A stretch of DNA of 64,000 nt from Bacteroidota bacterium (GCA_019637975.1 JAHBUR010000001.1:78444-142443); one strand, 5' to 3'. Numbered from the stretch's first letter, positions 53,202 to 62,061 are shown. Program-made: numbers and translations. Notes: generated by a model not told the origin, from the letters alone.

Positions 53202-53408
53202 GCACCACCTGCCACATCCTTGGTTAGTTTTGCCTGTGCTTCTTGGGTCTCATGGAAGGATCCTGATGAAAGGACTACAGTGAACAATAACGGAAAATGA
53301 AGAAATGTTCACACAGTTCTACAAGCCGAGTTTTCGCGTTGTATTAGCGGGCGTGGGCAAGCGAATGAGCTCAGGAATTCAATCCAAGTGACTTGATGGG
53401 CTCGATTT

Positions 53409-53846
53409 TCACGAAGAGAGTACATCGCGGACTGTGTTTACGAACTCTGATGGACGGAAAGGCTTCTGCAACGCGCGCAATGATTCTTCCGCCAAAAGTG
53501 GACCGATTACTTCGGTTGGCGTATATCCTGTACAGAAGAATGCTTTGATATCAACATTCATCTTCTTCATCTCAATATACGTTTGCCCGCCATCCAATCG
53601 CGGCATCAACATATCAAGCACAACAAGGTCAATCTCGTCGCCATACTGTCTGTACATATCCAGAGCTTCAAGTCCGTCAGAAGCAACCAGCACGCGGTAC
53701 CCGTGTTCCTCAAGGATGTCTCTTCCCAACTCTTGCATGACAGGCTCGTCGTCGACAATGAGGATAAGTTTCTTCCCTTTGACTTGTTCGTCTGACAGAA
53801 GCCTCGTACATGCTTGCTGGTCAACAACTGATTCGCTTGTGTTCAT
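53409..53846 (-). CDS. Single-domain response regulator
   Basis: A 145-residue receiver with an unusual ~25-residue N-terminal extension. Phospho-Asp78 (LVVLDMLMPRLDG), conserved acid pair VDDE, Thr (FCTGY) and Lys (QKPF) are all visible. No output domain follows, so it is CheY-like or a phosphate shuttle. A nine-C run in the plus strand lies 72 bases upstream of its start. Confidence 0.88.
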   Translation of the reverse strand: MNTSESVVDQQACTRLLSDEQVKGKKLILIVDDEPVMQELGRDILEEHGYRVLVASDGLEALDMYRQYGDEIDLVVLDMLMPRLDGGQTYIEMKKMNVDIKAFFCTGYTPTEVIGPLLAEESLRALQKPFRPSEFVNTVRDVLSS

Positions 53847-53917
53847 AGTATCCGGCTATCCGTTGTGCAGGTTGATTTGGATTCTTGTGATGCTTGGTGA
53901 GGCTGCGGCCACTTCCT

Positions 53918-53926
53918 CCCCCCCCC
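53918..53926. repeat. Nine-base C/G homopolymer upstream of a response regulator gene
   Basis: Nine consecutive C on the plus strand (nine G on the minus strand), in the intergenic region 53847-53974. It could change promoter spacing by slippage, or be a plain tract. Confidence 0.7.
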
Positions 53927-53974
53927 GGTACGCCAATTCTTCACATCCGATCAGCCTTGCATACAAACAATCGC

Positions 53975-55405
53975 TCAGTCTACAACCTCATTCTCCTCTA
54001 TCCGGTAACTTCGCTGTTCAGGGTGAATACCCAGTTGATCCATTCTATACCGAAGTTTCGATCGCGTCAGGCCGAGAATCTTTGCAGCATGAACTTGATT
54101 GCCGTTCGTGATAATGAGAGTTTTCAGAATCAAGTCTCTCACCACCTGACCCATCGATACTCCTGCACTCGGAATCTCCAGTCGATAGGCCTTCCCGTTT
54201 CCTTCGCCATTCACGTTTCTTGCCATCCCGTCCTCAAGAAAAGCAAAGTGCTCAACCGTGAGCAATGGTCCGCTGGTGAGCAGCACAACCCGCTCAATAG
54301 CATTTCTCAGTTCGCGAATGTTACCCTTCCATTGAAGATTCTGCAACAAGGAGAGCGCATCATCGGAAAGCTTGGGTGTTTCTTTGCTGAATTTCTTGCT
54401 GAATTCCTGAAGGAAGGCGTACGAGATGACTCCAATATCCTCGATGCGTTCCCGCAACGGAGGCACTTTGACGGACGCAACATTCAGGCGATAGAAGAGA
54501 TCTTCCCGGAATCTTCCCTCCTGTACTTCTCGCGCGAGATCTCTGTTGGAGGCCGCAATGACGCGGACATTCACTTTCAGTTCCCGTGTTCCGCCCAGCC
54601 GGTAGAATCGACGATCTTCGAGAACACGAAGCAGTTTCACCTGCATATCCAATGACAACTCGCCGATTTCATCAAGAAAAATTGTTCCGTCGTCCGCCAA
54701 CTCGAATTTTCCCTGACGCATTTTATCAGTCGCGCCGGTGAACGCCCCCTTTTCGTACCCGAAGAACTCACTCTCGGCGAGGTTCTTCGGAATCGCGCCG
54801 CAGTTAACCGTGATAAATGCCTTGTCGGCACGCGGGCTTTTTTGGTAGATGAAGCGCGCCAACAGCTCCTTTCCTGTACCACTCTCGCCTTCCAACAGAA
54901 CTGTTGTGTTGTCGCTTTGTGCAAGCTTTTCTGCTGTGTCCAGAACCCGGTGGAGCGCCGGGCTCTTCCCTATGATTCCGCTGCGTTGTCGCTGCTCTTC
55001 AAGCTCGGACTGCAAGACCTTGACTTTTCGCTTCAACTGCGATTGCTCCATCGCCTTCTCAATCAGCACGCTAAGATGTGCAAGTTCGAAGGGCTTCAGC
55101 ACAAAATCAAGGGCACCTTCCTTCATGGCCTCGACAGCAAGGCCGACATCGGCATGTCCGGTCATCATGAGAACGGGGATGTCGTTGCCTTCCTCTTTCA
55201 TTTTCCGCAACAACTGAAGGCCGTTGACTTTCCCCATGAAGATATCGAGCAAAACAAGATCCGGATTGACAGATGTTAGCATGGAGAGAAAATCCTCCCC
55301 TTGAAGGCACGAAGTAACATCGTATCCGGTTGACGACAGAATGTTCTGCAAGCTCTCAGTAAGTATTGCCTCGTCGTCGACGATTAGAATTTTCCCCCTT
55401 GACAT
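53975..55405 (-). CDS. NtrC-type sigma-54 response regulator (FlrC/FleR-like)
   Basis: A 476-residue receiver-AAA+-Fis protein: receiver (~5-120, phospho-Asp54), AAA+ domain (~140-375; Walker A GESGTGKE, sigma-54 loop GAFTGA, Walker B FLDEIGEL), and HTH (~430-470, KILGLTRSKLRYRMDQLGI). It lies 5 bases after the hybrid kinase gene. Such a pair beside flagellar genes is the arrangement of FlrBC/FleSR, which controls rod and hook genes through sigma-54, and it is the natural candidate to drive the flgB promoter here. Confidence 0.93.
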   Translation of the reverse strand: MSRGKILIVDDEAILTESLQNILSSTGYDVTSCLQGEDFLSMLTSVNPDLVLLDIFMGKVNGLQLLRKMKEEGNDIPVLMMTGHADVGLAVEAMKEGALDFVLKPFELAHLSVLIEKAMEQSQLKRKVKVLQSELEEQRQRSGIIGKSPALHRVLDTAEKLAQSDNTTVLLEGESGTGKELLARFIYQKSPRADKAFITVNCGAIPKNLAESEFFGYEKGAFTGATDKMRQGKFELADDGTIFLDEIGELSLDMQVKLLRVLEDRRFYRLGGTRELKVNVRVIAASNRDLAREVQEGRFREDLFYRLNVASVKVPPLRERIEDIGVISYAFLQEFSKKFSKETPKLSDDALSLLQNLQWKGNIRELRNAIERVVLLTSGPLLTVEHFAFLEDGMARNVNGEGNGKAYRLEIPSAGVSMGQVVRDLILKTLIITNGNQVHAAKILGLTRSKLRYRMDQLGIHPEQRSYRIEENEVVD

Positions 55406-55410
55406 GGTGT

Positions 55411-57081
55411 TCAGTTATCTCCGTTCTTGGTTAATGTAACCGGAAAAATAAGTCTGGCAATAGTACCCCCGCCAACTGCAGGCTCAATGCGAATTTCGGC
55501 CCGATGTTTATCCATAATCTGCTTCGAAAGTGCCAGCCCGAGGCCGGTCCCTCCCCGCTTTGTGGTTTCAAAAGGTTCGAACAGCCGCTTCATCTGTTCG
55601 GGCGAAAGACCGGGACCGCGGTCAAGAACGACAACAGCCACGCTATGAGAAAACTCGGATTGAGCGTTTAGATTTTCGATGAGGCACGTCGAAATCTGAA
55701 TCGTGGATTTCGCCGGAGAGCAGTCAATAGCGTTCTGTATAATGTTCAGAATAACCTGCTCGATCTGTTTCGCTTCAACGTCGATCAACGGCAAGTCGGA
55801 CGCAAGTGTGGTTTCCACTGAAATGTTCCGCTGGGCAATTGACGATTTGAGAAACATAAGCGCCTGCGACACAATGTTGTTAATCTGCTCGGGCTTTACC
55901 ACCGGAGGTGTGATACGTGCGAGATTCAGCGTGTTCTCAATGATCTTGCCAATCCGCTGAGACCCCTCGATGGCAAAGTTCAGCGCGCCGCGATCGGGAA
56001 AATCGGCAGGGAGACGTTTGGCCAGATACTGCAGATTCAGTGTAATTGCGGCAAGAGGATTGCGAATATCGTGGGCAATGCTTGCTGCAAGGCGACCCAT
56101 GAATGCCATCTTCTCAGATTGAATGAGCCTTTGCCTCATCTTCTTTTGTTCTGTTATGTCGAGGACGTACACCATAATTCGCTTGTCGGCTTGTTCGGAA
56201 AATGGGCCGGCCCCAAGATCTACATCCACCGTATGGCCGTCACGCCGCTTGAGCATGGTTTCCTTTGAGAGAAACGCCCCCGATTGAAGAATCGCTTTTG
56301 CGGTTGCGTTATCCTGAAAGAACGAGAGAGGCTCTATTACGGCAAGTTCCTCTTTTGTGTACCCGAGAAGTGAAAGCCCTTCGGCATTCACGTCCAACAC
56401 CTTTCCGTTCTCCTTGTCAAGTATGAATATTCCAATGCCTGCCCTCTCAAACAAATTGCGATAGCGAGACTCTGAAAACTGGATTTCGCGGTTCTTTTGT
56501 GCGAGCGTTTCCGCATACACCTCCAGTTCTTGCATCTTCTCTTCGAGTTTCCGAACAATAACGGCATGATGCCGTTCAAGAAATTCCTGTGCATCAACGG
56601 TTGGCGAAACGGAAGTATTGGGTTTGACCACATCATTATTCGAAAATGGCGTTCCATAACAACTTTGGCAAAGGTCGTTCACGGTTTCCATCAACGTCGA
56701 CAAACCGTCAAATTTCATAACATAGGCGTCAACTCCGATACTTTTCGCAAAGAGTTGGTCTTCAACATCCACATAGTGGCCTGTGTAGATGATGTAAGGA
56801 ATGCCGGCATAGGCGGGATTTTTCTTCACCTCCCTGCATAACTGGAAACCATCCATCGTCGGCATCATAGCATCCGCGACAATGAGATGGATGTCGTTCT
56901 GTCCGAGAATGTGAAGGGCCTCTGCCCCGGATTCACTGCCCACCGTTGTGAAACCTTGCGTCGAGAAAACCTCGGCCAGAAGAGTAAGATTTTCGGGCAT
57001 GTCGTCGACAACAAGAACCCGAAACGGACTTGGAAGGGTATTGCCAGCATCGATTGTTTGACTGTTTGCGGTTGTTGACAT
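55411..57081 (-). CDS. Receiver-PAS-histidine kinase (FlrB/FleS-like partner)
   Basis: A 556-residue cytoplasmic sensor kinase. An N-terminal receiver (~20-145, phospho-Asp70) is followed by a coiled coil, a PAS domain (~195-315), and the kinase core with phospho-His in SIAHDIRNP and the HATPase motifs NIIQNAIDCS, DRGPGL, TTKRGGTGLGL. The start is the ATG at 57081, placed 42 bases after a promoter; an upstream frame adds 29 unlikely residues. It is the likely donor for the next gene, the NtrC-type regulator. Confidence 0.9.
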   Translation of the reverse strand: MSTTANSQTIDAGNTLPSPFRVLVVDDMPENLTLLAEVFSTQGFTTVGSESGAEALHILGQNDIHLIVADAMMPTMDGFQLCREVKKNPAYAGIPYIIYTGHYVDVEDQLFAKSIGVDAYVMKFDGLSTLMETVNDLCQSCYGTPFSNNDVVKPNTSVSPTVDAQEFLERHHAVIVRKLEEKMQELEVYAETLAQKNREIQFSESRYRNLFERAGIGIFILDKENGKVLDVNAEGLSLLGYTKEELAVIEPLSFFQDNATAKAILQSGAFLSKETMLKRRDGHTVDVDLGAGPFSEQADKRIMVYVLDITEQKKMRQRLIQSEKMAFMGRLAASIAHDIRNPLAAITLNLQYLAKRLPADFPDRGALNFAIEGSQRIGKIIENTLNLARITPPVVKPEQINNIVSQALMFLKSSIAQRNISVETTLASDLPLIDVEAKQIEQVILNIIQNAIDCSPAKSTIQISTCLIENLNAQSEFSHSVAVVVLDRGPGLSPEQMKRLFEPFETTKRGGTGLGLALSKQIMDKHRAEIRIEPAVGGGTIARLIFPVTLTKNGDN

Positions 57082-57129
57082 GAATCGTGTGTGCAATATT
57101 GAACAAGTGTTGGCAAATCTTATTTTGAA

Positions 57130-57161
57130 CAAATGTACAATAGTTGTCACCTGTGCACAAT
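57130..57161 (-). promoter_or_regulatory. Bacteroidetes-type promoter for the kinase/NtrC operon
   Basis: Minus strand: ATTG, 20 bases, TACATTTG, matching TTTG-N19/21-TAnnTTTG, with the whole TAnnTTTG element intact. It would start transcription near 57123, about 42 bases before the ATG. Confidence 0.65.
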
Positions 57162-57197
57162 ACGACAATCAGCGTATCTTGCGCCAGAACACAACGT

Positions 57198-57215
57198 AAT
57201 CTTGCATCCAAGATT
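57198..57215. repeat. Inverted repeat upstream of the kinase promoter
   Basis: AATCTTG-CATC-CAAGATT, a perfect 7-bp stem with a 4-base loop, about 37 bases upstream of the kinase operon promoter. It may be an operator or a weak terminator for the NarL-type gene, as it has no T-run. Confidence 0.4.
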
Positions 57216-57272
57216 GCTTAGGGCAAGTCAAGACAGAGAGAAGAAAGGAAGAGATTGCAGGCAGCGCGAGAA

Positions 57273-57938
57273 CTACCGCTGCATGATGAGGATGCCGTTT
57301 TTGATGGCGTACGTCACAAGGCTCGCAGTGTCATGCAAGTCGAGCTTCTTCATGATGTTGTTGCGGTGAGTATCAACCGTTCGGACGCTGATCTTCAAGC
57401 GTTCGGCAATTTGGTGATGAAGATGTCCTTCGGCGATAAGTTGCAGTATTTCACGTTCCCGGGAGGTGAGTGGACGCGTGGTTTTCGGAGCAGGGCCCGT
57501 ACGATCCGATGGCCGCGTTACATAACTATCAACGATTACTTTTGAAACCGCCGGGCTGAAGAATGCCTGCCCTCGCTGCACAGACCGGATTGCCGTGTAC
57601 AAGTCGTCCAGCATACTGTTTTTTAGGATGTACCCGTTTGCCCCGGTTTGTATTACCTGCAAAATATACTCGTCGTTATCGTACCCTGAGAGGATAAGAA
57701 CCTTGATATGAGGAGCAAGTTTTCGAATCTGGCGTGTAGCCTCCAAGCCGTTCAGGATCGGCATTCCGATATCCATGAGCACAACATTCGGGTTTTTCGC
57801 CAGAGCAATATCCACGGCATCGCGTCCATTTTCAGCTTCCCCGACAATCTCAAATTCTTCACATAAGGACAACAAAGAGACAAGGCCGTGCCGGACAATC
57901 GTATGATCGTCGGCTATTAGAACGGATATTTTTTCCAT
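57273..57938 (-). CDS. NarL/LuxR-family response regulator
   Basis: A 221-residue regulator: receiver (~4-120, phospho-Asp56 in VVLMDIGMPILNG) and LuxR-type HTH (~155-215, LTSREREILQLIAEGHLHHQIAERLKISVRTVDTHRNNIMKKL). The ATG at 57938 fits the receiver start; the frame extends ten codons upstream. It has its own promoter and follows the flgM-like gene. Confidence 0.93.
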   Translation of the reverse strand: MEKISVLIADDHTIVRHGLVSLLSLCEEFEIVGEAENGRDAVDIALAKNPNVVLMDIGMPILNGLEATRQIRKLAPHIKVLILSGYDNDEYILQVIQTGANGYILKNSMLDDLYTAIRSVQRGQAFFSPAVSKVIVDSYVTRPSDRTGPAPKTTRPLTSREREILQLIAEGHLHHQIAERLKISVRTVDTHRNNIMKKLDLHDTASLVTYAIKNGILIMQR

Positions 57939-57986
57939 GGATTTCACAGCAGCGTCCCCCGGATACATTTGCTAAACAGACACCGT

Positions 57987-58017
57987 AAAATATACGGAAA
58001 GGGGTTCGAAAAGCAAC
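57987..58017 (-). promoter_or_regulatory. Bacteroidetes-type promoter for the NarL-type regulator
   Basis: Minus strand: GTTG, 19 bases, TATATTTT, close to TTTG-N19/21-TAnnTTTG. It would start transcription near 57980, about 42 bases before the ATG at 57938. Confidence 0.45.
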
Positions 58018-58085
58018 CGCTGGTGCGGCCGCGCGTGAGGCAGGTCAAGTGTCCGTCCGAGGCCGGAAGTGCCTGTTTTCAGGCA

Positions 58086-58346
58086 TCAACGAGGACTTTT
58101 CAGGTCACGGATCAGTCCATCCACGACCTTCTCGGTAACTTCGGGAGAGAAATAGAAACCGTTCTTGATCTTCTCTTGCACTTCTTCGGTTTGCTTCGCC
58201 TGTTTAGCTGCAAACATTGATTTTGCTTCCTCAGAAAGCTCAACCCGGTCTCCAGGTTCAGATTGGCTTGGTTTCTGCTCTTTTGCTTTCGCCGTTTCAG
58301 TGATGGAATTGACCGGAGCACGAAAGCCTATTTTCTCTATCGCCAT
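58086..58346 (-). CDS. flgM: FlgM-like anti-sigma-28 factor
   Basis: An 86-residue polar protein. DRVELSEEAKSMFAA and the C-terminal EKIKNGFYFSPEVTEKVVDGLIRDL resemble the FlgM end that binds FliA (family pattern: DKVSLS ... VQEIKEAIANGTYEVD..IA..L). FlgM holds FliA inactive until it is secreted through the completed hook. SD GGAGG lies 5 bases before the ATG. The fliS-fliD-flaG-fliT-flgM order is a fit place. Identification rests on short motifs, so it is moderate. Confidence 0.65.
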   Translation of the reverse strand: MAIEKIGFRAPVNSITETAKAKEQKPSQSEPGDRVELSEEAKSMFAAKQAKQTEEVQEKIKNGFYFSPEVTEKVVDGLIRDLKSPR

Positions 58347-58355
58347 ACCAACCTC

Positions 58356-58706
58356 CTACCGTGAATATACAAGTAATAGTTTCTCATTTTGAGCATGATG
58401 CAGTTTCTCGGAAAGTTCAGCCTTCTTTTCCGCAAGACAACGGACCAACCTATCATCGGCTCTCTTCATGGCTCCAAACAATGAGTGCAAAGCAGCCAAC
58501 GCAGCTTCGGCGTCAAGCTGACCCGAGTAGAATCTCTTCCACTCATCGGTTAACAGATTCTGATGACGGAGAAGCTGTTCCCGTTCCTCAATCAAGTCTG
58601 ACAACATCAGAACATCACCATCCTCAACACAATCGCAAAGTGATTCTGTCACAGCCAAGAGCGAACGGAATCCCGTGCTGAGTTTTTCGAGACATTCAGT
58701 CATCAT
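58356..58706 (-). CDS. FliT/FlgN-like chaperone
   Basis: A 116-residue, almost wholly helical protein with EDGDVLMLSDLIEEREQLLRHQNLL and KRADDRLVRCLAEKKAELSEKL. This coiled-coil pattern matches FliT or FlgN-type export chaperones. Its place after flaG and fliD points to FliT, the FliD chaperone. It overlaps flaG by 4 bases. Confidence 0.6.
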   Translation of the reverse strand: MMTECLEKLSTGFRSLLAVTESLCDCVEDGDVLMLSDLIEEREQLLRHQNLLTDEWKRFYSGQLDAEAALAALHSLFGAMKRADDRLVRCLAEKKAELSEKLHHAQNEKLLLVYSR

Positions 58707-59068
58707 GCATTCCCGTCTACAAGAAGTCCTAACAAATGCTTGATACGTGAAGCCAGCCGCAGGGCGTCTTCTGCAGGAATCTGTCGCACAATTTCCTGCG
58801 TTTCGCAGTCCACAATCTTGATAACCATCTTCTCCGACTCCTTGTCCACCGTGAAGCTCAATTCGGTGTTGAACGGCCGCAATGCGTCATCAAGATCCTG
58901 AGCCAGTCGTTGTACCTCTTTTTCCGATACCTCGGTCCGTCCATCCTCGACCTTCTGGTCAAAGCGTACCAAGGGTTCGTACACACCGGGTTGTCCGGAG
59001 TATGCGAACGTTGTCGACAAGGGGGGCATTGTCATGACGGGGGTTGCTATTTGAGGGGAGATGGACAT
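58703..59068 (-). CDS. flaG: FlaG-family protein
   Basis: A 121-residue protein with the FlaG domain at the C-terminal half: AQDLDDALRPFNTELSFTVDKESEKMVIKIVDCETQEIVRQIPAEDALRLASRI. FlaG is linked to filament length in several species. The ATG at 59068 is preferred because GGAGG lies 6 bases before it (the ATG at 59074 leaves no spacing). Follows fliD by 16 bases. Confidence 0.9.
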   Translation of the reverse strand: MSISPQIATPVMTMPPLSTTFAYSGQPGVYEPLVRFDQKVEDGRTEVSEKEVQRLAQDLDDALRPFNTELSFTVDKESEKMVIKIVDCETQEIVRQIPAEDALRLASRIKHLLGLLVDGNA

Positions 59069-59084
59069 ATTCATCCTCCCGGCT

Positions 59085-60524
59085 TTAGTAGCCGTATAGT
59101 TGATTTAACAGATTCGTTACAGTCTGTGACTGTAGCGAAATTCTCGTCATTGCATTGTACAATGCTTCGTACTGCCTCCTGAATAACGCCACCCTCGCAT
59201 CTATCTGAGTTTGGTTTCGGGTCAACGCCGTCTTAATGCTTGACAGTTGATCTTTCGTTCCGTTCTGGGCAATCTCCAATTGCCCGCCTGTTGATGTAAA
59301 CGACTCCAATAAGGCATTCATACGTCCTGCTACACCGTCGGCCGAGTTGAACAGATCGGCAACGTTGCGGACGTTGCCCGCAAGGGCATTGTCGAACGTG
59401 GCCGCATTGGTAATGCTTAGCGTACCGTCGGATGCCGCTGTTATTCCAATCTCAGCCAGCAACGACGGATTCCCGGTTGCAACGCTACTCACCGGACTGC
59501 CAATCAGCGAACGCATGTTCATTCGCAAGCCTTTAAACACCTGGTCGCTTGCCAGAATTTCCCTTGTCTTGTTCTCGGGGTTTACAGACGTTTTTGCATT
59601 GAGAAAGCTGAGAACATCATTATATGCCTTGATGAAGTCCTGAACGGTTGACTTAATCGACGATTTGTCCGAACTGACAGTCAAGGTCAACGGCGTATCT
59701 GCGGGAGATTGTACGCCCTTCAGTTCAAGAGTAATGCCGGCAAGTACATCGGTAATGGAATTCGTTCCGCGTGTAATGTCGATGCCATCCAACTTGAACT
59801 TTGCATCAAGAAGGCCGGTCGAAGAATACAGAAATCCTCCGCCCGTTGCCGTTGAAGCCGTCCGGTCTGCCATGACGGTAGCCCCCAGACCTATCGTGTC
59901 AAGTACACTTCCCGCTACATCTGTCAAACTTACGGATTGTTCGGACCCGGTCTTTTTGCTTGTGAAAACCAGTCTGCTTGTCCCTTGTGTATCGGAAACA
60001 ACGGCAGCCGACACATCACCACCTGAAGCATTTACGGCCGCGGCCAGTTTGTTCAGTACAACGCTATTCGTGTCGCCTGCTTCTATCTCAAAATCGACAT
60101 TGACAGCGTTGCCGTTGACAGTAATGCCGATCGTCTTTTGCCCGGCGCCCTCGGCTCCAACAATTGTTGTGGCACCGCTTGAAAGCTGGGCGGAAATGAC
60201 TTTGTCCTGCTTCGCCAGTTGAGTTACAAGCAGCGAATGGGTTCCTGGAGAGGCCGTACCGGTTGCAGTGCCTGTAGCCACCGATCCAAGTGAACTTTCG
60301 ACCGTGAAAGTATTGAACTTCGACGTTGTGCCCGATGCTTTCAACCCTTTGGCAAGGTTGTTCAACGTGGTCATCTTCGACTTCAGTTCGGAAAGAACGT
60401 TCAACCGCGTGTTCAAAGAAGTCTGACGGTTCTGCAGTAACGTTATCGGGTTGCTGATGCTGTACCGATACTGCTGAACGAGGGACTCGATCTGTTGGTT
60501 TGTTACCGTACTGATTGTCGCCAT
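59085..60524 (-). CDS. fliD: Filament cap protein FliD (HAP2)
   Basis: A 479-residue filament cap. The N-terminal VTNQQIESLVQQYRYSISNPITLLQNRQTSLNTRLNVLSELKSKM coiled coil and the C-terminal ITNAATFDNALAGNVRNVADLFNSADGVAGRMNALLES followed by LFRRQYEALYNAMTRISLQSQTVTNLLNQL are the FliD_N and FliD_C ends. The cap promotes flagellin folding at the tip. AGGAGATGCAGTA precedes the ATG. Confidence 0.95.
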   Translation of the reverse strand: MATISTVTNQQIESLVQQYRYSISNPITLLQNRQTSLNTRLNVLSELKSKMTTLNNLAKGLKASGTTSKFNTFTVESSLGSVATGTATGTASPGTHSLLVTQLAKQDKVISAQLSSGATTIVGAEGAGQKTIGITVNGNAVNVDFEIEAGDTNSVVLNKLAAAVNASGGDVSAAVVSDTQGTSRLVFTSKKTGSEQSVSLTDVAGSVLDTIGLGATVMADRTASTATGGGFLYSSTGLLDAKFKLDGIDITRGTNSITDVLAGITLELKGVQSPADTPLTLTVSSDKSSIKSTVQDFIKAYNDVLSFLNAKTSVNPENKTREILASDQVFKGLRMNMRSLIGSPVSSVATGNPSLLAEIGITAASDGTLSITNAATFDNALAGNVRNVADLFNSADGVAGRMNALLESFTSTGGQLEIAQNGTKDQLSSIKTALTRNQTQIDARVALFRRQYEALYNAMTRISLQSQTVTNLLNQLYGY

Positions 60525-60557
60525 TACTGCATCTCCTCTTGATCCGTCCGCCTCACA

Positions 60558-60914
60558 TTACAATTTGAATGCTTCGACCCAGGCGGAACGTAATTCCTCC
60601 AATACTTCCATTGCATCTGCCGGCTTGCCCTGCCGCAGGCAATGTTTCGAATACTGATAGAGTTTGTACAAGCTCAACGCAATTTCCCGATGTTCGAAAT
60701 TCAAACCTGCGATAAGCTCGTTGATTGCACGGTTCGCCAATTGTTGATCATTCTTTTTTATTGCCTGAATGGCCACGCCGTACAACTTGTGAATCACCTC
60801 AACGGGGGAGAGATTCGCCAACTGTTCGTTCCGGTATGAATTCAACGCTGAGTTTACCCTTACTGCAACGTATGATCTCTCCATCGGAGACGCTTGCTGT
60901 TGTGCTGCCTGCAT
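60558..60914 (-). CDS. fliS: Flagellin chaperone FliS
   Basis: A 118-residue helical protein with the NSYRNEQLANLSPVEVIHKLYGVAIQAIKK start and REIALSLYKLYQYSKHCLRQGKPADAMEVLEELRSAWVEA end of FliS, which prevents premature flagellin polymerisation. It lies after the flagellin terminator and starts the fliS-fliD-flaG-fliT-flgM group. Confidence 0.93.
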   Translation of the reverse strand: MQAAQQQASPMERSYVAVRVNSALNSYRNEQLANLSPVEVIHKLYGVAIQAIKKNDQQLANRAINELIAGLNFEHREIALSLYKLYQYSKHCLRQGKPADAMEVLEELRSAWVEAFKL

Positions 60915-60978
60915 GTATCGGTGCTTTCGTTAGTTGGGGTTTGTTTAATGTTACATTCTGTTTTCACGTCGATAAATC

Positions 60979-61007
60979 AGGAGGGCGCCTTACGGGGCGC
61001 CGCTCCT
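60979..61007 (-). terminator. Terminator after the second flagellin gene
   Basis: Minus strand: AGGAG-C-GGCGCC and GGCGCC-CTCCT pair around CCGTAA with one bulged C, followed by GATTTAT. It lies about 20 bases after the flagellin stop. Confidence 0.75.
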
Positions 61008-61028
61008 CACTACCCGACCAATGTTCAA

Positions 61029-61853
61029 TTAACGGAACAGTGACAGGAAGACCTGCGGCGAGGTGTTCGCCTGTGCCAACATTGAAGTTGACGTTTGCTG
61101 AAGGATCTGCAGCTTTGCAGCCTTGATTTGTTCCTTCGCAATGTCAGCGTCAAAGATACGGCTTTTTGCTGCTTCGGTATTCGTGATGGCCGTATTGAGA
61201 TTCGCTTCCTTTGCAGAAAGGCGATTCAACGACGCACCGATTGTACCGATCGAGCTGTTCACCGTTCCAAGTCCGGTGTCTACTGTGAGACCCGAAACGT
61301 TGGCGGAAGTGATGCTGCCAGCCGCCGTGCCAAGCAATGAAGCAGAGGAGACGCTTGCACTGAATGAGACAGTGAACGTTTCCGTGCTGCCTTCGCCGAC
61401 CTGGAAACTCTCCGAGTATTCGCCGTCCAACAGAGAGACACCATTGAACTTCGTCGTCGAGACGATGTCGTCGATTTCGCTTGCAAGTGCCTGAATTTCG
61501 GTTGCAATAGCATCCTTCTCATCGGCACCGAACGCACCATTGATGAACCGGGTTTGCTTCTCTTTGATCTGAACCAACAGATCGGCAACCTTCTGATAAG
61601 CACCTTCGGCAACACCGTATGTCGACTGCGCATCGCCAACGTTGTCAAGCGCAGAATTCATCGAACGGATGCGGCCTTCCATTTTCTTGGAAATGACATA
61701 TCCTGACGGATCGTCTGCTGCTGTGTTGATGCGCTTGCCGGTCGCAAGGCGTTCCTGGTGCATACCGAGGTCGCGATTGATGGCGTTCAAAGACTGCAAC
61801 GCATTCATCGCGGCAACGTTAGTGTTGATTCTTGCTCCACTGGTAAGTGGCAT
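61029..61853 (-). CDS. fliC2: Flagellin (second copy)
   Basis: A 274-residue flagellin with RINTNVAAMNALQSLNAINRDLGMHQERLATGKRINTAADDPSGYVISKKMEGRIR at the N-terminus and the NTEAAKSRIFDADIAKEQIKAAKLQILQQTSTSMLAQANTSPQVFLSLFR C-terminus. The central variable part is short, so the filament is mostly D0/D1. It is about 80% like the other flagellin. A sigma-28 promoter, a GGA hairpin leader and an ACAAGGAGGT ribosome site lie upstream. Confidence 0.97.
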   Translation of the reverse strand: MPLTSGARINTNVAAMNALQSLNAINRDLGMHQERLATGKRINTAADDPSGYVISKKMEGRIRSMNSALDNVGDAQSTYGVAEGAYQKVADLLVQIKEKQTRFINGAFGADEKDAIATEIQALASEIDDIVSTTKFNGVSLLDGEYSESFQVGEGSTETFTVSFSASVSSASLLGTAAGSITSANVSGLTVDTGLGTVNSSIGTIGASLNRLSAKEANLNTAITNTEAAKSRIFDADIAKEQIKAAKLQILQQTSTSMLAQANTSPQVFLSLFR

Positions 61854-61886
61854 GACTACCTCCTTGTAGTTTGTGTATGTGTTGGT

Positions 61887-61902
61887 CGGGCTTCCTTGCC
61901 CG
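61887..61902 (-). promoter_or_regulatory. CsrA-type GGA hairpin in the second flagellin leader
   Basis: Minus strand: CGGGC-AAGGAA-GCCCG, a 5-bp GC stem whose loop carries AAGGA. This is the classic CsrA site. The leader also carries ACAAGGAGGT at the Shine-Dalgarno, a second likely site. csrA and fliW are at 11828-12499. Confidence 0.75.
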
Positions 61903-61932
61903 TTTGATTGAGCATTGGCTGCTCTGTTACTA

Positions 61933-61959
61933 TTATCGGAGGTCTGTTCTGAATCTTTA
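61933..61959 (-). promoter_or_regulatory. Sigma-28 promoter of the second flagellin gene
   Basis: Minus strand: TAAAGATT, 11 bases, TCCGATAA; consensus TAAAGTTT-N11-GCCGATAA. Thirteen or more positions agree and spacing is exact. The -10 end lies 80 bases before the ATG. Confidence 0.88.
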
Positions 61960-62061
61960 GCTTCTCTCGCTTGGTAACGAATTGAGTTTCAAAGACTTAG
62001 GTAACAATCTGTTGTCACTCGTAATAGCCGTTGGCAAAACGGCTTTTTGAGCCGGAAATCA

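Noticed and set aside
62025..62050. Plus-strand hairpin AGCCGTT/AACGGCT followed by TTTTT
   Set aside because: Looks like a terminator but on the strand opposite to all nearby genes; the minus strand lacks a T-run. No plus-strand gene ends here.
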